Counted from the first letter of the stretch, positions 48,437-59,200 are shown. The stretch: DNA of 64,000 nt from Cupriavidus basilensis (GCF_000876015.1 NZ_BBQM01000010.1:1-64000), one strand, 5' to 3'. Notes: generated by a model from the letters alone, not told the origin. Program-made: numbers and translations.

Positions 48437-50710
48437 ATGAAATTCCGCTTTCCCGTCATCATCATCGATGAAGACTTCCGCTCCGAGAACATTTCCGGCT
48501 CGGGCATCCGTGCGCTAGCGCAGGCCATCGAGCAGGAAGGCATGGAGGTCATGGGCCTGACCAGCTACGGTGACCTGACCTCGTTCGCGCAGCAGTCCAG
48601 CCGGGCTTCGTCGTTCATCGTGTCGATCGACGACGACGAATTCGTCAGCGAGGACGACCGCCCCGAAGCCGCCGCCATCGAGAAGCTGCGCGCCTTCGTC
48701 AACGAAGTGCGCCGCCGCAACACCGACCTGCCGATCTTCCTGTACGGCGAGACCCGCACCTCGCGCCATATCCCCAACGACATCCTGCGCGAGCTGCACG
48801 GCTTCATCCATATGTTCGAGGACACGCCGGAGTTCGTGGCGCGCCACATCATCCGCGAGGCGCGGGTCTACCTGGATTCGCTGGCGCCGCCGTTCTTCAA
48901 GGCGCTGATCGCCTACGCGCAGGACAGCTCGTACTCGTGGCACTGCCCGGGCCACTCGGGCGGCGTGGCGTTCCTCAAGAGCCCGGTCGGCCAGGTGTTC
49001 CACCAGTTCTTCGGCGAGAACATGCTGCGCGCCGACGTCTGCAACGCGGTGGACGAGCTCGGCCAGCTGCTCGACCACACCGGCCCGGTGGCGGCCTCGG
49101 AGCGCAATGCCGCGCGCATCTTCAACTCCGACCACATGTACTTCGTCACCAACGGCACCTCCACCTCGAACAAGATGGTGTGGCATGCCAACGTGGCGCC
49201 GGGCGACATCGTGGTGGTGGACCGCAACTGCCACAAGTCGATCCTGCACGCGATCATGATGACCGGCGCGATCCCGGTGTTCCTGATGCCCACGCGCAAC
49301 CACTACGGCATCATCGGCCCGATCCCGAAGAGCGAGTTCGACCCCGAGACCATCCGCCGCAAGATCGCCGCGCACCCGTTCGCCAGCCTGGCGAAGAACC
49401 AGAAGCCGCGCATCCTGACCATCACCCAGGGCACCTACGACGGCGTGCTGTACAACGCCGAGCAGATCAAGGAAATGCTGGCGACCGAGATCGACACGCT
49501 GCATTTCGACGAAGCCTGGCTGCCGCACGCGGCGTTCCACGAGTTCTACCGCGACATGCACGCGATCGGCCGCGACCGCCCGCGCAGCAAGGACGCGCTG
49601 GTGTTCGCCACGCAGTCCACGCACAAGCTGCTGGCCGGCCTGTCGCAGGCCTCGCAGATCCTCGTGCAGGACTCCGAGACGCGCAAGCTGGACCGCTACC
49701 GCTTCAACGAGGCGTACCTGATGCACACCTCGACCAGCCCGCAGTACTCGATCATCGCCTCGTGCGACGTGGCCGCGGCGATGATGGAAGCGCCGGGCGG
49801 CACCGCGCTGGTGGAGGAAAGCATCCAGGAAGCGATCGACTTCCGCCGCGCCATGCGCAAGGTCGAGGGCGACTACGAAGCCGGCAACAACGGCGACTGG
49901 TGGTTCAAGGTGTGGGGCCCCGACGCGCTGGTCGAGGACGGCATCGGCGACCGCGAGGAATGGATGCTCAAGTCCAACGAGCGCTGGCACGGCTTCGGCG
50001 ACCTCGCCGACGGCTTCAACCTGCTCGATCCGATCAAGGCCACCATCATCACCCCGGGCCTGGACGTGGACGGCGAGTTCAGCGAGCGCGGCATCCCGGC
50101 GGCCATCGTCACCAAGTACCTGGCCGAGCACGGCATCATCATCGAGAAGACCGGGCTGTACTCGTTCTTCATCATGTTCACCATCGGCATCACCAAGGGC
50201 CGCTGGAACTCGCTGGTGACCGAGCTGCAGCAGTTCAAGGACGACTACGACCAGAACCAGCCGCTGTGGCGCGTGCTGCCCGAGTTCGTGGCCAAGCACC
50301 CGCAGTACGAGCGCATGGGCCTGCGCGACCTGTGCGACGCCATCCACAGCGTCTACAAGGCCAACGACGTGGCGCGCGTGACCACCGAGATGTATCTGTC
50401 GGACATGGAGCCGGCGATGAAGCCGTCCGACGCCTGGGCCATGATGGCCCACCGCGAGATCGAGCGCGTGGCCGTGGACGAGCTCGAAGGCCGCGTCACC
50501 GCCATCCTGCTCACGCCGTACCCGCCGGGCATCCCGCTGCTGATCCCGGGCGAGCGCTTCAATCACATCATCGTGCAGTACCTGAAGTTCGCGCGCGACT
50601 TCAACAAGCTGTTCCCCGGCTTCGAGACCGACATCCACGGCCTGGTGGAGGAAGAGACCGACGGCGGCGGCAGGGCGTATTTCGTCGACTGCGTGAAGCA
50701 GGTTCGCTGA
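48437..50710 (+). CDS. Orn/Lys/Arg decarboxylase, group III PLP (arginine decarboxylase-like)
   Basis: 757 residues. An N-terminal response-regulator-like wing domain (about 1-130) precedes the fold type I PLP domain. The PLP lysine is Lys397 in STHKLLAGLS, and SWHCPGHSGG, TNGTSTSNKMV and HFDEAWLPHAAFH are family signatures. The C-terminal domain has LTPYPPGIPLLIPGERF. These inducible-type enzymes decarboxylate arginine, lysine or ornithine; length and motifs favour the arginine type, but the substrate is not certain. The ATG at 48437 has AAGGA 7 nt upstream. Confidence 0.92.
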   Translation: MKFRFPVIIIDEDFRSENISGSGIRALAQAIEQEGMEVMGLTSYGDLTSFAQQSSRASSFIVSIDDDEFVSEDDRPEAAAIEKLRAFVNEVRRRNTDLPIFLYGETRTSRHIPNDILRELHGFIHMFEDTPEFVARHIIREARVYLDSLAPPFFKALIAYAQDSSYSWHCPGHSGGVAFLKSPVGQVFHQFFGENMLRADVCNAVDELGQLLDHTGPVAASERNAARIFNSDHMYFVTNGTSTSNKMVWHANVAPGDIVVVDRNCHKSILHAIMMTGAIPVFLMPTRNHYGIIGPIPKSEFDPETIRRKIAAHPFASLAKNQKPRILTITQGTYDGVLYNAEQIKEMLATEIDTLHFDEAWLPHAAFHEFYRDMHAIGRDRPRSKDALVFATQSTHKLLAGLSQASQILVQDSETRKLDRYRFNEAYLMHTSTSPQYSIIASCDVAAAMMEAPGGTALVEESIQEAIDFRRAMRKVEGDYEAGNNGDWWFKVWGPDALVEDGIGDREEWMLKSNERWHGFGDLADGFNLLDPIKATIITPGLDVDGEFSERGIPAAIVTKYLAEHGIIIEKTGLYSFFIMFTIGITKGRWNSLVTELQQFKDDYDQNQPLWRVLPEFVAKHPQYERMGLRDLCDAIHSVYKANDVARVTTEMYLSDMEPAMKPSDAWAMMAHREIERVAVDELEGRVTAILLTPYPPGIPLLIPGERFNHIIVQYLKFARDFNKLFPGFETDIHGLVEEETDGGGRAYFVDCVKQVR

Positions 50711-50744
50711 GGCTGGGCGGCAGCAGGAGCCTCCCCGGCATCCC

Positions 50745-50773
50745 AAGGGCCTCGCGCGAGCGAGGCCCTTTCC
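50745..50773 (+). terminator. terminator after the amino acid decarboxylase gene
   Basis: AAGGGCCTCGC and its exact complement form an 11-bp stem around GCGA at 50745-50770, followed by TTTCC. The 3' T-run is short, but the position 35 bp after the stop supports termination. Confidence 0.8.
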
Positions 50774-50876
50774 ATTGGCAATCCGCCCGCCGGCAAGCCG
50801 CGCGGGAATGCGCTAGAGTGGCGCCTGAATCGCCGCGGCCCGGCGGCATGTGGAAATCCCATCGGACGGAGTGAGC

Positions 50877-51857
50877 ATGGCTTCAGCGCGTAGAGTGGAA
50901 TTGACTGAGTTCGGCGGCGTCGAGGTGATGCGGCTGGTGACGGCCGACCTGCCGGCGCCGGCGGCGGGCGAGGTGCAGTTGCGCCAGACCGCCGTCGGCT
51001 TCAACTACATCGACGTGTACCAGCGCGCGGGCAAGTATCCGCTGCCCAACCCGACCGGCCTCGGCCACGAGGCCGCCGGCGTGATCGAGGCGGTGGGCGA
51101 GGGCGTGTCGGACCTGCGCGCGGGCGACCGCGTGGTCTACATGAACGCCGGCATCGGCGCCTACGCCGGGCGCCGCAACGTCGCCGCCGACAAGGTAGTG
51201 AAACTGCCCGACGGCATCGACGACGTGGCCGCCGCGGCGGTCTTCTTCAAGGCCATGACCGCGCAGTACCTGGTGAAGAAGACCCATCGCGTGCAGCCCG
51301 GCGACATCGTGGTCGTGCATGCCGCCGCCGGCGGCGTGGGCCAGATCCTCGCCAGCTGGGCCAAGGCGCTCGGCGCCACGGTGATCGGCACGGCCGGCTC
51401 GCCGGCCAAGTGCGAGGTCGCGCGGGCGGCCGGCTGCGACGCCGCCATCGACTATTCGCAGGCGGACTGGGTGCGGCAGGTGATCGACGCCACCGGCGGG
51501 CGCAAGGCGCGCGTGGTCTACGACTCGGTCGGCCAGCACACCTTCATGGGCTCGCTCGACTGCACCGCGCCGTTCGGGCTGGTGGCGCTGTACGGCGCGG
51601 CATCGGGCCCGGTCGCGGCGTTCGAGCCGGAGCTGCTCAACAAGAAGGGCTGCCTGTTCCTGACGCGGCCCTCGGTGTTCCCGCACAACGCCGACACCCA
51701 GACCTTCCGCGCCAACGCGGCGGACGTGTTCCAGGCCATCGAACAGGGCGCGATCCGCGCCACCATCGGCGCGCGCTATCCGCTGGAGCAGGTCGCCGAG
51801 GCGCACCGCGCGGCCGAGGCGCGCGCCACCACCGGCGCGATCGTGCTGCTGCCCTGA
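50877..51857 (+). CDS. NADPH:quinone oxidoreductase (zeta-crystallin type)
   Basis: 326 residues of the medium-chain dehydrogenase/reductase superfamily without zinc ligands. NYIDVYQRAGKYPLPNPTGLGHEAAG, then the Rossmann VVHAAAGGVGQILASWAKALGATVIG are Qor signatures. It reduces quinones with NADPH. I chose the ATG at 50877 because GGAG lies 6 nt upstream and the conserved N-terminus starts there. Confidence 0.92.
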   Translation: MASARRVELTEFGGVEVMRLVTADLPAPAAGEVQLRQTAVGFNYIDVYQRAGKYPLPNPTGLGHEAAGVIEAVGEGVSDLRAGDRVVYMNAGIGAYAGRRNVAADKVVKLPDGIDDVAAAAVFFKAMTAQYLVKKTHRVQPGDIVVVHAAAGGVGQILASWAKALGATVIGTAGSPAKCEVARAAGCDAAIDYSQADWVRQVIDATGGRKARVVYDSVGQHTFMGSLDCTAPFGLVALYGAASGPVAAFEPELLNKKGCLFLTRPSVFPHNADTQTFRANAADVFQAIEQGAIRATIGARYPLEQVAEAHRAAEARATTGAIVLLP

Positions 51858-51880
51858 GCGGCCGGGCGCGGCGGGTAAAG

Positions 51881-51905
51881 AAAAAGGTCCCGCGTGCGGG
51901 ACCTT
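51881..51905. terminator. bidirectional-looking terminator between qor and dctM
   Basis: AAGGTCCCGC and GCGGGACCTT form a 10-bp stem at 51884-51905. On the minus strand it is followed by a T-run (51885-51881 on the plus strand are A), so it ends the dctQM transcript; it may also stop qor. Confidence 0.8.
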
Positions 51906-51940
51906 CGGATTGCCGGCAAAGCCAGCATGCCGCCTGTGTT

Positions 51941-51971
51941 CTCCCCTCGCCCATTTCATGGGAGAGGGGAG
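51941..51971. repeat. 14-bp inverted repeat after dctM
   Basis: CTCCCCTCGCCCAT (51941-51954) and ATGGGAGAGGGGAG (51958-51971) pair with one mismatch around a 3-nt loop. It lies 35 bp from the qor/dctM terminator and looks like an interspersed intergenic hairpin. Confidence 0.6.
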
Positions 51972-52035
51972 CAAACCTCCGACAGCCTGAAAGCCGCGCC
52001 GCGCGGCCCTTGTCCGCGCAGGACACCCATCCCGC

Positions 52036-53775
52036 TCACTTCTTCTTGTCGAACTCGAACTGCGGCGCGGCCGGCTCGTCCTGCGCCGGGGCCGAGGGCA
52101 GCTCGAGCGTGCCGGCGCCGCCGGCCGCGCCCGAGGGCGGCGCCGAGGCTCCGCCGCTGTCGCCGCCGAGCGGGATCGACACCTCCGCCGCGTTGCTATG
52201 GTGCAGCGAGCCCTTGTCGAGGAACATCGTGACCATGCCCGGCCAGAACATCACCATCACCACCATGATGAGCTGCAGGCCGACCCAGGGCAGCGCGCCC
52301 CAGTAGATGTCCGCGCTTTTCACTTCCTTGGGGGCGATGCCGCGCAGGTAGAACAGCGCGAAGCCGAACGGCGGGTGCATGAACGAGGTCTGCATGTTCA
52401 CGCACAGCATCACGCCGAACCACACCAGCGCCGCGGTGGCGGCCGCCTCCGGGTTGCCGCCCATCGAGTCGGCCACCACCGGCGCCAGCACCTTGACCGC
52501 GACCGGGGCCAGCATCGGCACCACGATGAAGGCGATCTCGAAGAAGTCGAGGAAGAACGCCAGGAAGAAGATGAACAGGTTGACCACCAGCAGGAAGCCG
52601 ATCCAGCCGCCCGGCAGCGAGGTGAACATGTGCTCCACCCACGCGCCGCCGTCCACGCCCTGGAACACCACCGAGAAGCAGGTCGAGCCGATCAGGATGA
52701 ACACCACCATCGCCGTGATGCGCGCGGTGGACTGGTAGGCGTCGACGATCAGCACGCGCAGGTCGGTCAGCTGCCCGGCGCGCAGCAGCAGCCAGGCGAT
52801 GACGAGGTAGACCACCGCCAGCGGAATGCGGAACAGGTGCGAGCCGAAGGCGAAGAAGCCAGCCACGATGGCGATGCCGGTGGCGGCGATGGCGGTGCGG
52901 TAGAGCGCGCGGTCGAGCTTGCCGAAGCCGGGGTTGCGCAGCACCGCCAGCACCAGCGCGCCGACCGCGCCCATCGCGCCGGACTCGGTGGGCGTGGCGA
53001 TGCCCAGCATGATGGTGCCTAGCACCAGGAAGATCAGCACCGCGCACGGCACGATGCCGCGCAGGCACTTGCGCCACAGCGCCCAGCCGCGCAGCGTGCG
53101 TTCTTCCGCCGGCACCGGCGGCAGCCAGTCCGGCTTGATGCGCGCGAGCACGAAGGTGTAGAGCGCGAACAGCGCGATCTGCACCACCGACGGGCCCCAC
53201 GCGCCCAGGTACATGCTGCCCACGTCGGCGCTGCCCATCGGCGTCTTGAGCTGGTCGGCCAGCACCACCAGCACCAGCGACGGCGGCACCAGCTGCGTGA
53301 TGGTGCCCGACGCCGCCAGCACCCCGGTGGCGTACTTCATGTTGTAGCGGTAGCGCATCATCACCGGCAGCGAGATCATCGCCATCGCGATCACCTGGGC
53401 CGCCACCGTGCCGGTGATGGCGCCGAGGATGAAGCCGACGATGATGACCGAGTAGCCCAGGCCGCCGCGCACAGGGCCGAACAGCTGGCCCATCGAGTCG
53501 AGCATGTCCTCGGCCAGCCCGCATTTCTCGAGGATCGCGCCCATGAAGGTGAAGAACGGGATCGCCAGCAGCAGCTCGTTGGCCAGCACGCTGCCGAACA
53601 CGCGGCTCGGCACCGCCTGCAGGAAGCTGACCGGGAAATAGCCCCACTCGATGGCGAGGAAGCCGAACGCGAGGCCGACCGCCGACAGCGAGAATGCGAC
53701 CGGGAAGCCGATCAGCATGAATACCACCAGGCCGCCGAACATGAGCGGCGGCATATATTCCAACGGAATCATCAT
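52036..53775 (-). CDS. dctM: TRAP transporter large permease DctM
   Basis: 579 residues, about a third longer than a minimal DctM (~430). The family core is clear: GFPVAFSLSAVGLAFGF, GAITGTVAAQVIAMAMISLP, ATGVLAASGTITQLVPPS, and GIATPTESGAMGAVGALV. The extra length comes from about two more hydrophobic segments (around ATGIAIVAGFFAFGSHL and IPLAVVYLVIAWLLL) and a Gly/Ala/Pro-rich C-terminal tail ending in Lys residues. It imports an organic acid with sodium or proton. The ATG overlaps the dctQ stop (ATGA). Confidence 0.9.
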   Translation of the reverse strand: MMIPLEYMPPLMFGGLVVFMLIGFPVAFSLSAVGLAFGFLAIEWGYFPVSFLQAVPSRVFGSVLANELLLAIPFFTFMGAILEKCGLAEDMLDSMGQLFGPVRGGLGYSVIIVGFILGAITGTVAAQVIAMAMISLPVMMRYRYNMKYATGVLAASGTITQLVPPSLVLVVLADQLKTPMGSADVGSMYLGAWGPSVVQIALFALYTFVLARIKPDWLPPVPAEERTLRGWALWRKCLRGIVPCAVLIFLVLGTIMLGIATPTESGAMGAVGALVLAVLRNPGFGKLDRALYRTAIAATGIAIVAGFFAFGSHLFRIPLAVVYLVIAWLLLRAGQLTDLRVLIVDAYQSTARITAMVVFILIGSTCFSVVFQGVDGGAWVEHMFTSLPGGWIGFLLVVNLFIFFLAFFLDFFEIAFIVVPMLAPVAVKVLAPVVADSMGGNPEAAATAALVWFGVMLCVNMQTSFMHPPFGFALFYLRGIAPKEVKSADIYWGALPWVGLQLIMVVMVMFWPGMVTMFLDKGSLHHSNAAEVSIPLGGDSGGASAPPSGAAGGAGTLELPSAPAQDEPAAPQFEFDKKK

Positions 53776-54314
53776 TGCACCGGCCTCTCGTATTTCGATT
53801 CGATGCGCACCAGCCCCTTGAGGGCGGCAATGCGCTTGATCAGTTCGGACACGCCTTGCAGGCCGAGCAGGGCGAAGCCGAGCGGCACCACCAGCTTGAT
53901 CGGGTAGCGCGGCAGGCCGCCGGAGTTGCCGGATTGCTCGAGGATGCGCCACGAGGGCAGGAACAGGGATTCCCACGACAGCCACGCGAACAGCGCGCAC
54001 GAAGGCAGCAGGAAGACGACGATGCCGAAGATGTCGATCCAGTGCTGCGCGCGCTCGGACACGTTGCCGTAGATCAGGTCCACGCGCACGTGCTCGTTGC
54101 GCTGGAACGTGTACGACGCGCCGAACATCACGGCAATGGCGAACATGTACCACTGCAGTTCGAGCGGCCAGTTGTCGCTGAGGTTGAAGCCGTAACGCAG
54201 CAGGGCGTTGCCCGCGCTGATCAGGCACGACAGCAGGATCATGATGTTTGCAAGCCTGCCCGTGTGCTGATTCAACCTGTCGATCTGCCGTGACAGACCA
54301 AGCAAGTAGTACAT
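53772..54314 (-). CDS. dctQ: TRAP transporter small permease DctQ
   Basis: 180 residues and four hydrophobic segments: IMILLSCLISAGNALLRY, LQWYMFAIAVMFGASYTF, IDIFGIVVFLLPSCALFAWL, and the VVPLGFALLGLQGV segment. ELQWYMFAI and VRVDLIY are DctQ signatures. It pairs with DctM in the membrane. GGGGAGA precedes the ATG. No dctP binding-protein gene lies upstream; the neighbours are the argH terminator and argH. Confidence 0.9.
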   Translation of the reverse strand: MYYLLGLSRQIDRLNQHTGRLANIMILLSCLISAGNALLRYGFNLSDNWPLELQWYMFAIAVMFGASYTFQRNEHVRVDLIYGNVSERAQHWIDIFGIVVFLLPSCALFAWLSWESLFLPSWRILEQSGNSGGLPRYPIKLVVPLGFALLGLQGVSELIKRIAALKGLVRIESKYERPVQ

Positions 54315-54433
54315 GGGTTGTCTCCCCCTGTTTTTGCGCCGATTAGTTTATCTGTAACAAAATGCATCGGCGCTTGGGGCTAATACCTACCGCATTGCGC
54401 AAAGATCGGCGGCGCGAACCGGCGGCACAAATG

Positions 54434-54466
54434 AAAAAGCCGCCGAGGGCATGCGCCCTGGCGGCT
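54434..54466 (-). terminator. rho-independent terminator of argH
   Basis: AGCCGCC...GGCGGCT with inner AGGGC/GCCCT forms a ~12-bp stem at 54438-54466 around ATGC. On the minus strand five T residues follow (54438-54434), about 55 bp after the argH stop. Confidence 0.85.
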
Positions 54467-54518
54467 CTTGCGCGATGCGCGGCTTACGTGGAACCTACAT
54501 CGGCGGACGGCGTTTCGC

Positions 54519-55928
54519 TCAAAGCGCCGCGCGCGCGGCGGCGATCGCCGCGCGCACCTGCGCCGGCGCGGTGCCGCCGACATGGTCGCGCGCCGCGACC
54601 GAGCCTTCCAGCGTCAGCACCGCGTGCACGTCGTCGCCGATCAGCGCGGCCTTGTCGCCCAGGCCGGTGGCCTCGCGCAGCTCGGCCACGGTGAGGTCGG
54701 CCAGGTCGCAGCGGCGGTCGTCGCAGGCGCGCACGGCGTGGGCCACGGCTTCGTGCGCGTCGCGGAACGGCAGGCCGCGCTTGACCAGGTAGTCGGCCAG
54801 GTCGGTGGCGGTGGCGTAGCCCTGCAGCGCGGCGGCGCGCATGTTGTCGGGCTTGACCGAGATGCCCGGCACCATGTCGGCGAAGATGCGCAGCGTGTCG
54901 GCCACGGTGTCGACCGTGTCGAACAGCGGTTCCTTGTCTTCCTGGTTGTCCTTGTTGTACGCCAGCGGCTGGCCCTTCATCAGCGTCAGCAGGCCGACCA
55001 GGTGGCCGTTGACGCGGCCGGTCTTGCCGCGCGCCAGCTCGGGCACGTCCGGGTTCTTCTTCTGCGGCATGATCGAGCTGCCGGTGCAGAAGCGGTCGGC
55101 GATGTCGATGAAGCCCACGCGCGGGCTCATCCAGATCACCAGTTCCTCGGAGAAGCGCGAGACGTGGGTCATCACCAGCGCCGAGGCGGCGCAGAATTCG
55201 ATGGCGAAGTCGCGGTCGGACACGGCGTCGAGCGAGTTGCGGCACACGCCGTCGAAGCCAAGCTGCTGCGCCACGAACTCGCGGTCGATCGGGTAGCTGG
55301 TGCCGGCCAGCGCGGCGGCGCCCAGCGGCAGGCGGTTGACGCGGCGGCGGCAGTCGGCCATGCGCTCGGCGTCGCGCGTGAACATCTCCACGTAGGCCAG
55401 CAGGTGGTGGCCGAAGGTGACCGGCTGCGCCACCTGCAGGTGGGTGAAGCCGGGCAGGATGGTGTCGGCGTTCTTCTCGGCCAGGTCCAGCAGCGCGCCG
55501 CGCAGCGCGCCCAGCAGGCCGATGATGGCGTCGATCTCGCTGCGCAGCCACAGGCGGATGTCGGTGGCGACCTGGTCGTTGCGCGAGCGGCCGGTGTGCA
55601 GGCGCTTGCCGGCGTCGCCGACCAGCGCGGTCAGGCGCGCCTCGATGTTGAGGTGGACGTCTTCCAGGTCGAGCTTCCACTCGAAGCCGCCGGCCTCGAT
55701 CTCGGCGCGGATCTGCGCCATGCCGCGCTCGATCTCGGCGCGGTCGGCCTCGGCGATGATTCCCTGCTTGGCCAGCATGGCGGCGTGCGCGAGCGAGCCC
55801 TGGATGTCGAACAGCGCCAGGCGCTTGTCGAAGAACACCGAAGCGGTGTAGCGCTTCACCAGGTCGGACATCGGTTCGGAGAAGCGGGCGGACCAGGCTT
55901 CGCCTTTCTTGGCAAGTTGGGAGGTCAT
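54519..55928 (-). CDS. argH: argininosuccinate lyase
   Basis: 469 residues of the fumarase/aspartase superfamily. [20 protein letters not shown] holds the catalytic serine loop, and [14 protein letters not shown] and [19 protein letters not shown] are family motifs. It splits argininosuccinate into arginine and fumarate, the last step of arginine synthesis. Own promoter upstream (TATAAT at 56009-56004) and own terminator downstream, so a single-gene unit. Confidence 0.97.
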   Translation of the reverse strand: MTSQLAKKGEAWSARFSEPMSDLVKRYTASVFFDKRLALFDIQGSLAHAAMLAKQGIIAEADRAEIERGMAQIRAEIEAGGFEWKLDLEDVHLNIEARLTALVGDAGKRLHTGRSRNDQVATDIRLWLRSEIDAIIGLLGALRGALLDLAEKNADTILPGFTHLQVAQPVTFGHHLLAYVEMFTRDAERMADCRRRVNRLPLGAAALAGTSYPIDREFVAQQLGFDGVCRNSLDAVSDRDFAIEFCAASALVMTHVSRFSEELVIWMSPRVGFIDIADRFCTGSSIMPQKKNPDVPELARGKTGRVNGHLVGLLTLMKGQPLAYNKDNQEDKEPLFDTVDTVADTLRIFADMVPGISVKPDNMRAAALQGYATATDLADYLVKRGLPFRDAHEAVAHAVRACDDRRCDLADLTVAELREATGLGDKAALIGDDVHAVLTLEGSVAARDHVGGTAPAQVRAAIAAARAAL

Positions 55929-55998
55929 GGGCGGGTAAGGCTGGGTTGGCTCGCAGGCCGGCGGCGGTACCGCGGCGCGAGCGGGAAAATCGGGGAAA

Positions 55999-56015
55999 CA
56001 GCGATTATATCGCTG
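55999..56015 (-). promoter_or_regulatory. argH -10 box inside a palindrome
   Basis: The 17-bp sequence CAGCGATTATATCGCTG is an inverted repeat with 7-bp arms and a 3-nt centre. The minus-strand TATAAT at 56009-56004 lies in its middle and would give a start about 70 nt before the argH ATG. A -35 box is weak. The palindrome does not resemble an ArgR box. Confidence 0.55.
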
Positions 56016-56228
56016 CCGCCGCCCTCCCAGCCCGGCTTGTGGCTGGCGCCGGCGGCAGGCCGCGCGGACGCCGGCGGCACGCCGGGGCCGGCCGGGCGGG
56101 CGCGCCGCGGCGCCGATGGCCGGCGGCGGGTGATGCCGGCGGCACAGGGCCGGCGCGGGCCGGCGCGCGCGAGCCTGCCGGGGCCCGAACGGAAACCCGG
56201 GCCGGGCGGACTGGCGCCGCCGCGGCCC

Positions 56229-56282
56229 CGGCGGGGTCGGCGGGGTCGGCGGAATCGGCGGAACCCGCGGAACCTGCGGGAT
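56229..56282. repeat. six tandem 9-bp units ending at the ppc stop
   Basis: CGGCGGGGT twice, CGGCGGAAT, CGGCGGAAC, CCGCGGAAC and CTGCGGGAT follow in register and reach the ppc stop codon. The rest of 56041-56228 is GC-rich low-complexity sequence with no gene. Because the unit is a multiple of three, it appears as an Ala/Gly/Ser/Glu repeat in a spurious frame. Confidence 0.75.
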
Positions 56283-59200
56283 CAGCCGCTATTGCGCAGC
56301 CCCGCCGCCACCCCGTTGATGGTGAGGTGGATGCCGCGCCGCACGCGGATGTCGTCGCCGTCCTTGCCCGAGCGGTAGCGCTTGAGCAGCTCCACCTGCA
56401 AGTGGTTGAGCGGGTCGAGGTAGGCGAAGCGGTTCTTGATCGAGCGCGCCAGCAGCGGGTTGTCGGCCAGGCGCTCCTGGCGCCCGGTGATCAGCGCCAG
56501 CATGTCGCAGGTCAGGTGCCACTCGGCGCTGATGCGCGCGAACACGGTTTTGCGCAGCGCCGCGTCCTCGCACAGCGCGGCGTAGCGCGAGGCCACCGCG
56601 AGGTCGGTCTTGGCCAGCACCATGTCCATGTTGGACAGCAGCGTGGAGAAGAACGGCCACGACTTGACCATGCGCCGCAGCGTGGCCTGCGCCGCCTTGC
56701 GCGCCTTGTCGTCGGGCGCCGCGTCCAGCACCGCCCGGACCGCGCTGCCGAAGCCGAACCAGCCCGGCAGCAGCAGCCGGCACTGGCCCCACGAGAAGCC
56801 CCACGGAATCGCGCGCAGGTCCTCGATGCGGCGGTGCTTCTTGTCCATCAGCTTGCGCGAGGCCGGGCGCGAGCCGAGGTTCAGGTCGGCGATCTCGGTG
56901 ATCGGCGTGGTGGCGAAGAAATAGTCCTTGAAGCCCGGCGTGTCGTAGACCAGGTCGCGGTAGGACGCGAAGGCGCGGTCCGAGAGCTGCTGCATCATCG
57001 CCTCGAACGCGGCCAGCTCCTTCGGCGCGTTCTGCGTGGGCAGCAGCGACGCTTCCAGCGTGGCGGCGATCACCGTCTCCAGGTTGCGCCGGCCGATCTC
57101 GGCGTTGGCGAACTTGCTGTTGATGATCTCGCCCTGCTCGGTCAGGCGGATCTGCCCGTTGACCGTGCCCGGCGGCTGCGACAGGATGGCCTGGTAGGTC
57201 GGGCCGCCGCCGCGGCCGACCGTGCCGCCGCGGCCGTGGAACAGGCGCAGCTTGACTTTGCGCTGCTCGAACAATTGCACCAGCGCCAGCTCGGCCTTGT
57301 ACAGCTCCCAGTTCGAGGTCAGGAAGCCGCCGTCCTTGTTGGAGTCCGAATAGCCCAGCATCACTTCCTGCTCGCCGCCGTGGTGGGCGATCACCGGGGC
57401 GAAGCCCGGCAGCTCCAGCAGCGACTGCATGATGCCGGCGGCGTTGCGCAAGTCCTCGATGGTCTCGAACAGCGGGATCACCATCAGCTCCATGCGGGCC
57501 GGGTCGGTCTTGCTGCCGAGCGTGCCGCGCAGCATGCCGGCTTCCTTCTGCAGCAGCATCACCTCCACCAGGTCGGACAGCGTCTCGGTGTGCGAGATGA
57601 TGTAGTTGCGCGCCACGCGCGCGCCGTAGCGGGCGCGCAGCTGGCGCGCGGTGTCCAGGATGGCGAGTTCGCTGCGGGTCTGCTCGGAGTAGGTGTGCCA
57701 CGGCAGCGTCAGCAGGCGCGGCTGGCGCAGCTCGGCCAGCAGTAGCTCCAGCTTGCGCGCCTCGGGCAGGCCGGCGTAGTCGGCCTCCACGCCGGCGGCG
57801 GCGAACAGCTCGGCGATCACGGCTTCGTGCACGTCGGAGACCTGGCGCATGTCGATCGACGCCAGGTGGAAGCCGAACACGGCGATGGCCTTGGCCAGCG
57901 CGTCGATGCGCGTGCGCGCCAGTGCCGCGCCGTGGTGGGCGCGCAGCGAGTCGGTCACCACCTGCACGTCGGCGGCGAACGACTGCGCGTCGGCGTAGGG
58001 CGCGGCGTCGGCCACCGGGTGGCGCGGCGCGGCCTGGCCGTTGATGGCCAGGCAGGTGGCCGCCAGGCGCGCGTAGATGCCGATCAGCGCGCGGCGGTAG
58101 GGCTCGTCGGCGCGATGGTCGGAGTGGTCGGGCGAGATGTCGGCCAGCGCCAGCAGCTCGGGGCTGGCCTCCACCATCAGGCTGGACATCGACAACTCGG
58201 CGCCGAGCGCGTGCACCTCGTCCAGGTACCACTCCAGGATCAGCGACGACTGCTTGGTCGCGGCCTGCTCCAGCGTGGCCGCGGTGACGTTGGGGTTGCC
58301 GTCGCGGTCGCCGCCGATCCACGAGCCCATCTGGAAGAACGGCGCGAGCTGCGCCGGGCCGGCCGCGGCCGGCGCGCCCTTGTGGCGGCGCGAGGCCGGG
58401 AACACCGCGGCGATGTCCTCCTCCAGCTCGCTCATCAGCTGCGGGATGCCGCGCAGGAAGCAGGTGCGGTAGTAGGACAGCGCGTTCTCGATCTCGTCCA
58501 CCACCATCAGGCGCGTGTTGCGCAGCATGCGGGTCTGCCACAGCGTGGTCACGCGCGCGCGCAGCAGCGCGGTGTTGTGCTCGCGCTCGCGCGCGGTCAT
58601 GGGCAGGTCGCGCTCGGCCAGCAGGCGCGCGATTTCGCGCTCGGCGTCGAGGATGCTCTTGCGCTGCACCTCGGTCGGGTGGGCGGTGAGCACCGGCACG
58701 ATCAGCGCTTCGTCGAAGAACTGGCGCAGGGTCTTGCCCGACACGCCGGCCGCGTCGATGGCCTGCAGCGCGCGCGCCAGGCTGCCCGGCTGCGCCGGCG
58801 AGCCGGCCAGCGCGTGCACGCGGCGGCGGCGGTTGTGGTGCTGGTCCTCGGCGATGTTGGCCAGGTGCGAGAAATAGCTGAACGCGCGCACCACCCAGTT
58901 GGTCTGGTCGCGCGACAGGCGCTTGAGCAGGCGGTCCAGCTCGGCGCCGGCGGCGCGGTCGTTCTCGCGGCGAAAGCGCACCGCCATCTGGCGGATGGTC
59001 TCGACCAGCTCGAAGGCGGCCTCGCCTTCCTGCTCGCGCACGCAGTCGCCCAGCAGGCGGCCCAGGAAGCGGATGTCCTCGCGCAGCGGCACGTCCTTGT
59101 CGCTGGCGCGGCGGGCCGGCGCCGGCGCGGCGGTGGCGTTCGCGGCACTGGCGGCCTTGGTGGGCTTGATGGGCCTGGTGGCCTTGACGGGCTTGGCGGC

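Noticed and set aside
56229..56282. CRISPR-like array
   Set aside because: Nine-bp units without spacers and no cas genes; it is a minisatellite. No CRISPR array was seen anywhere in the window.
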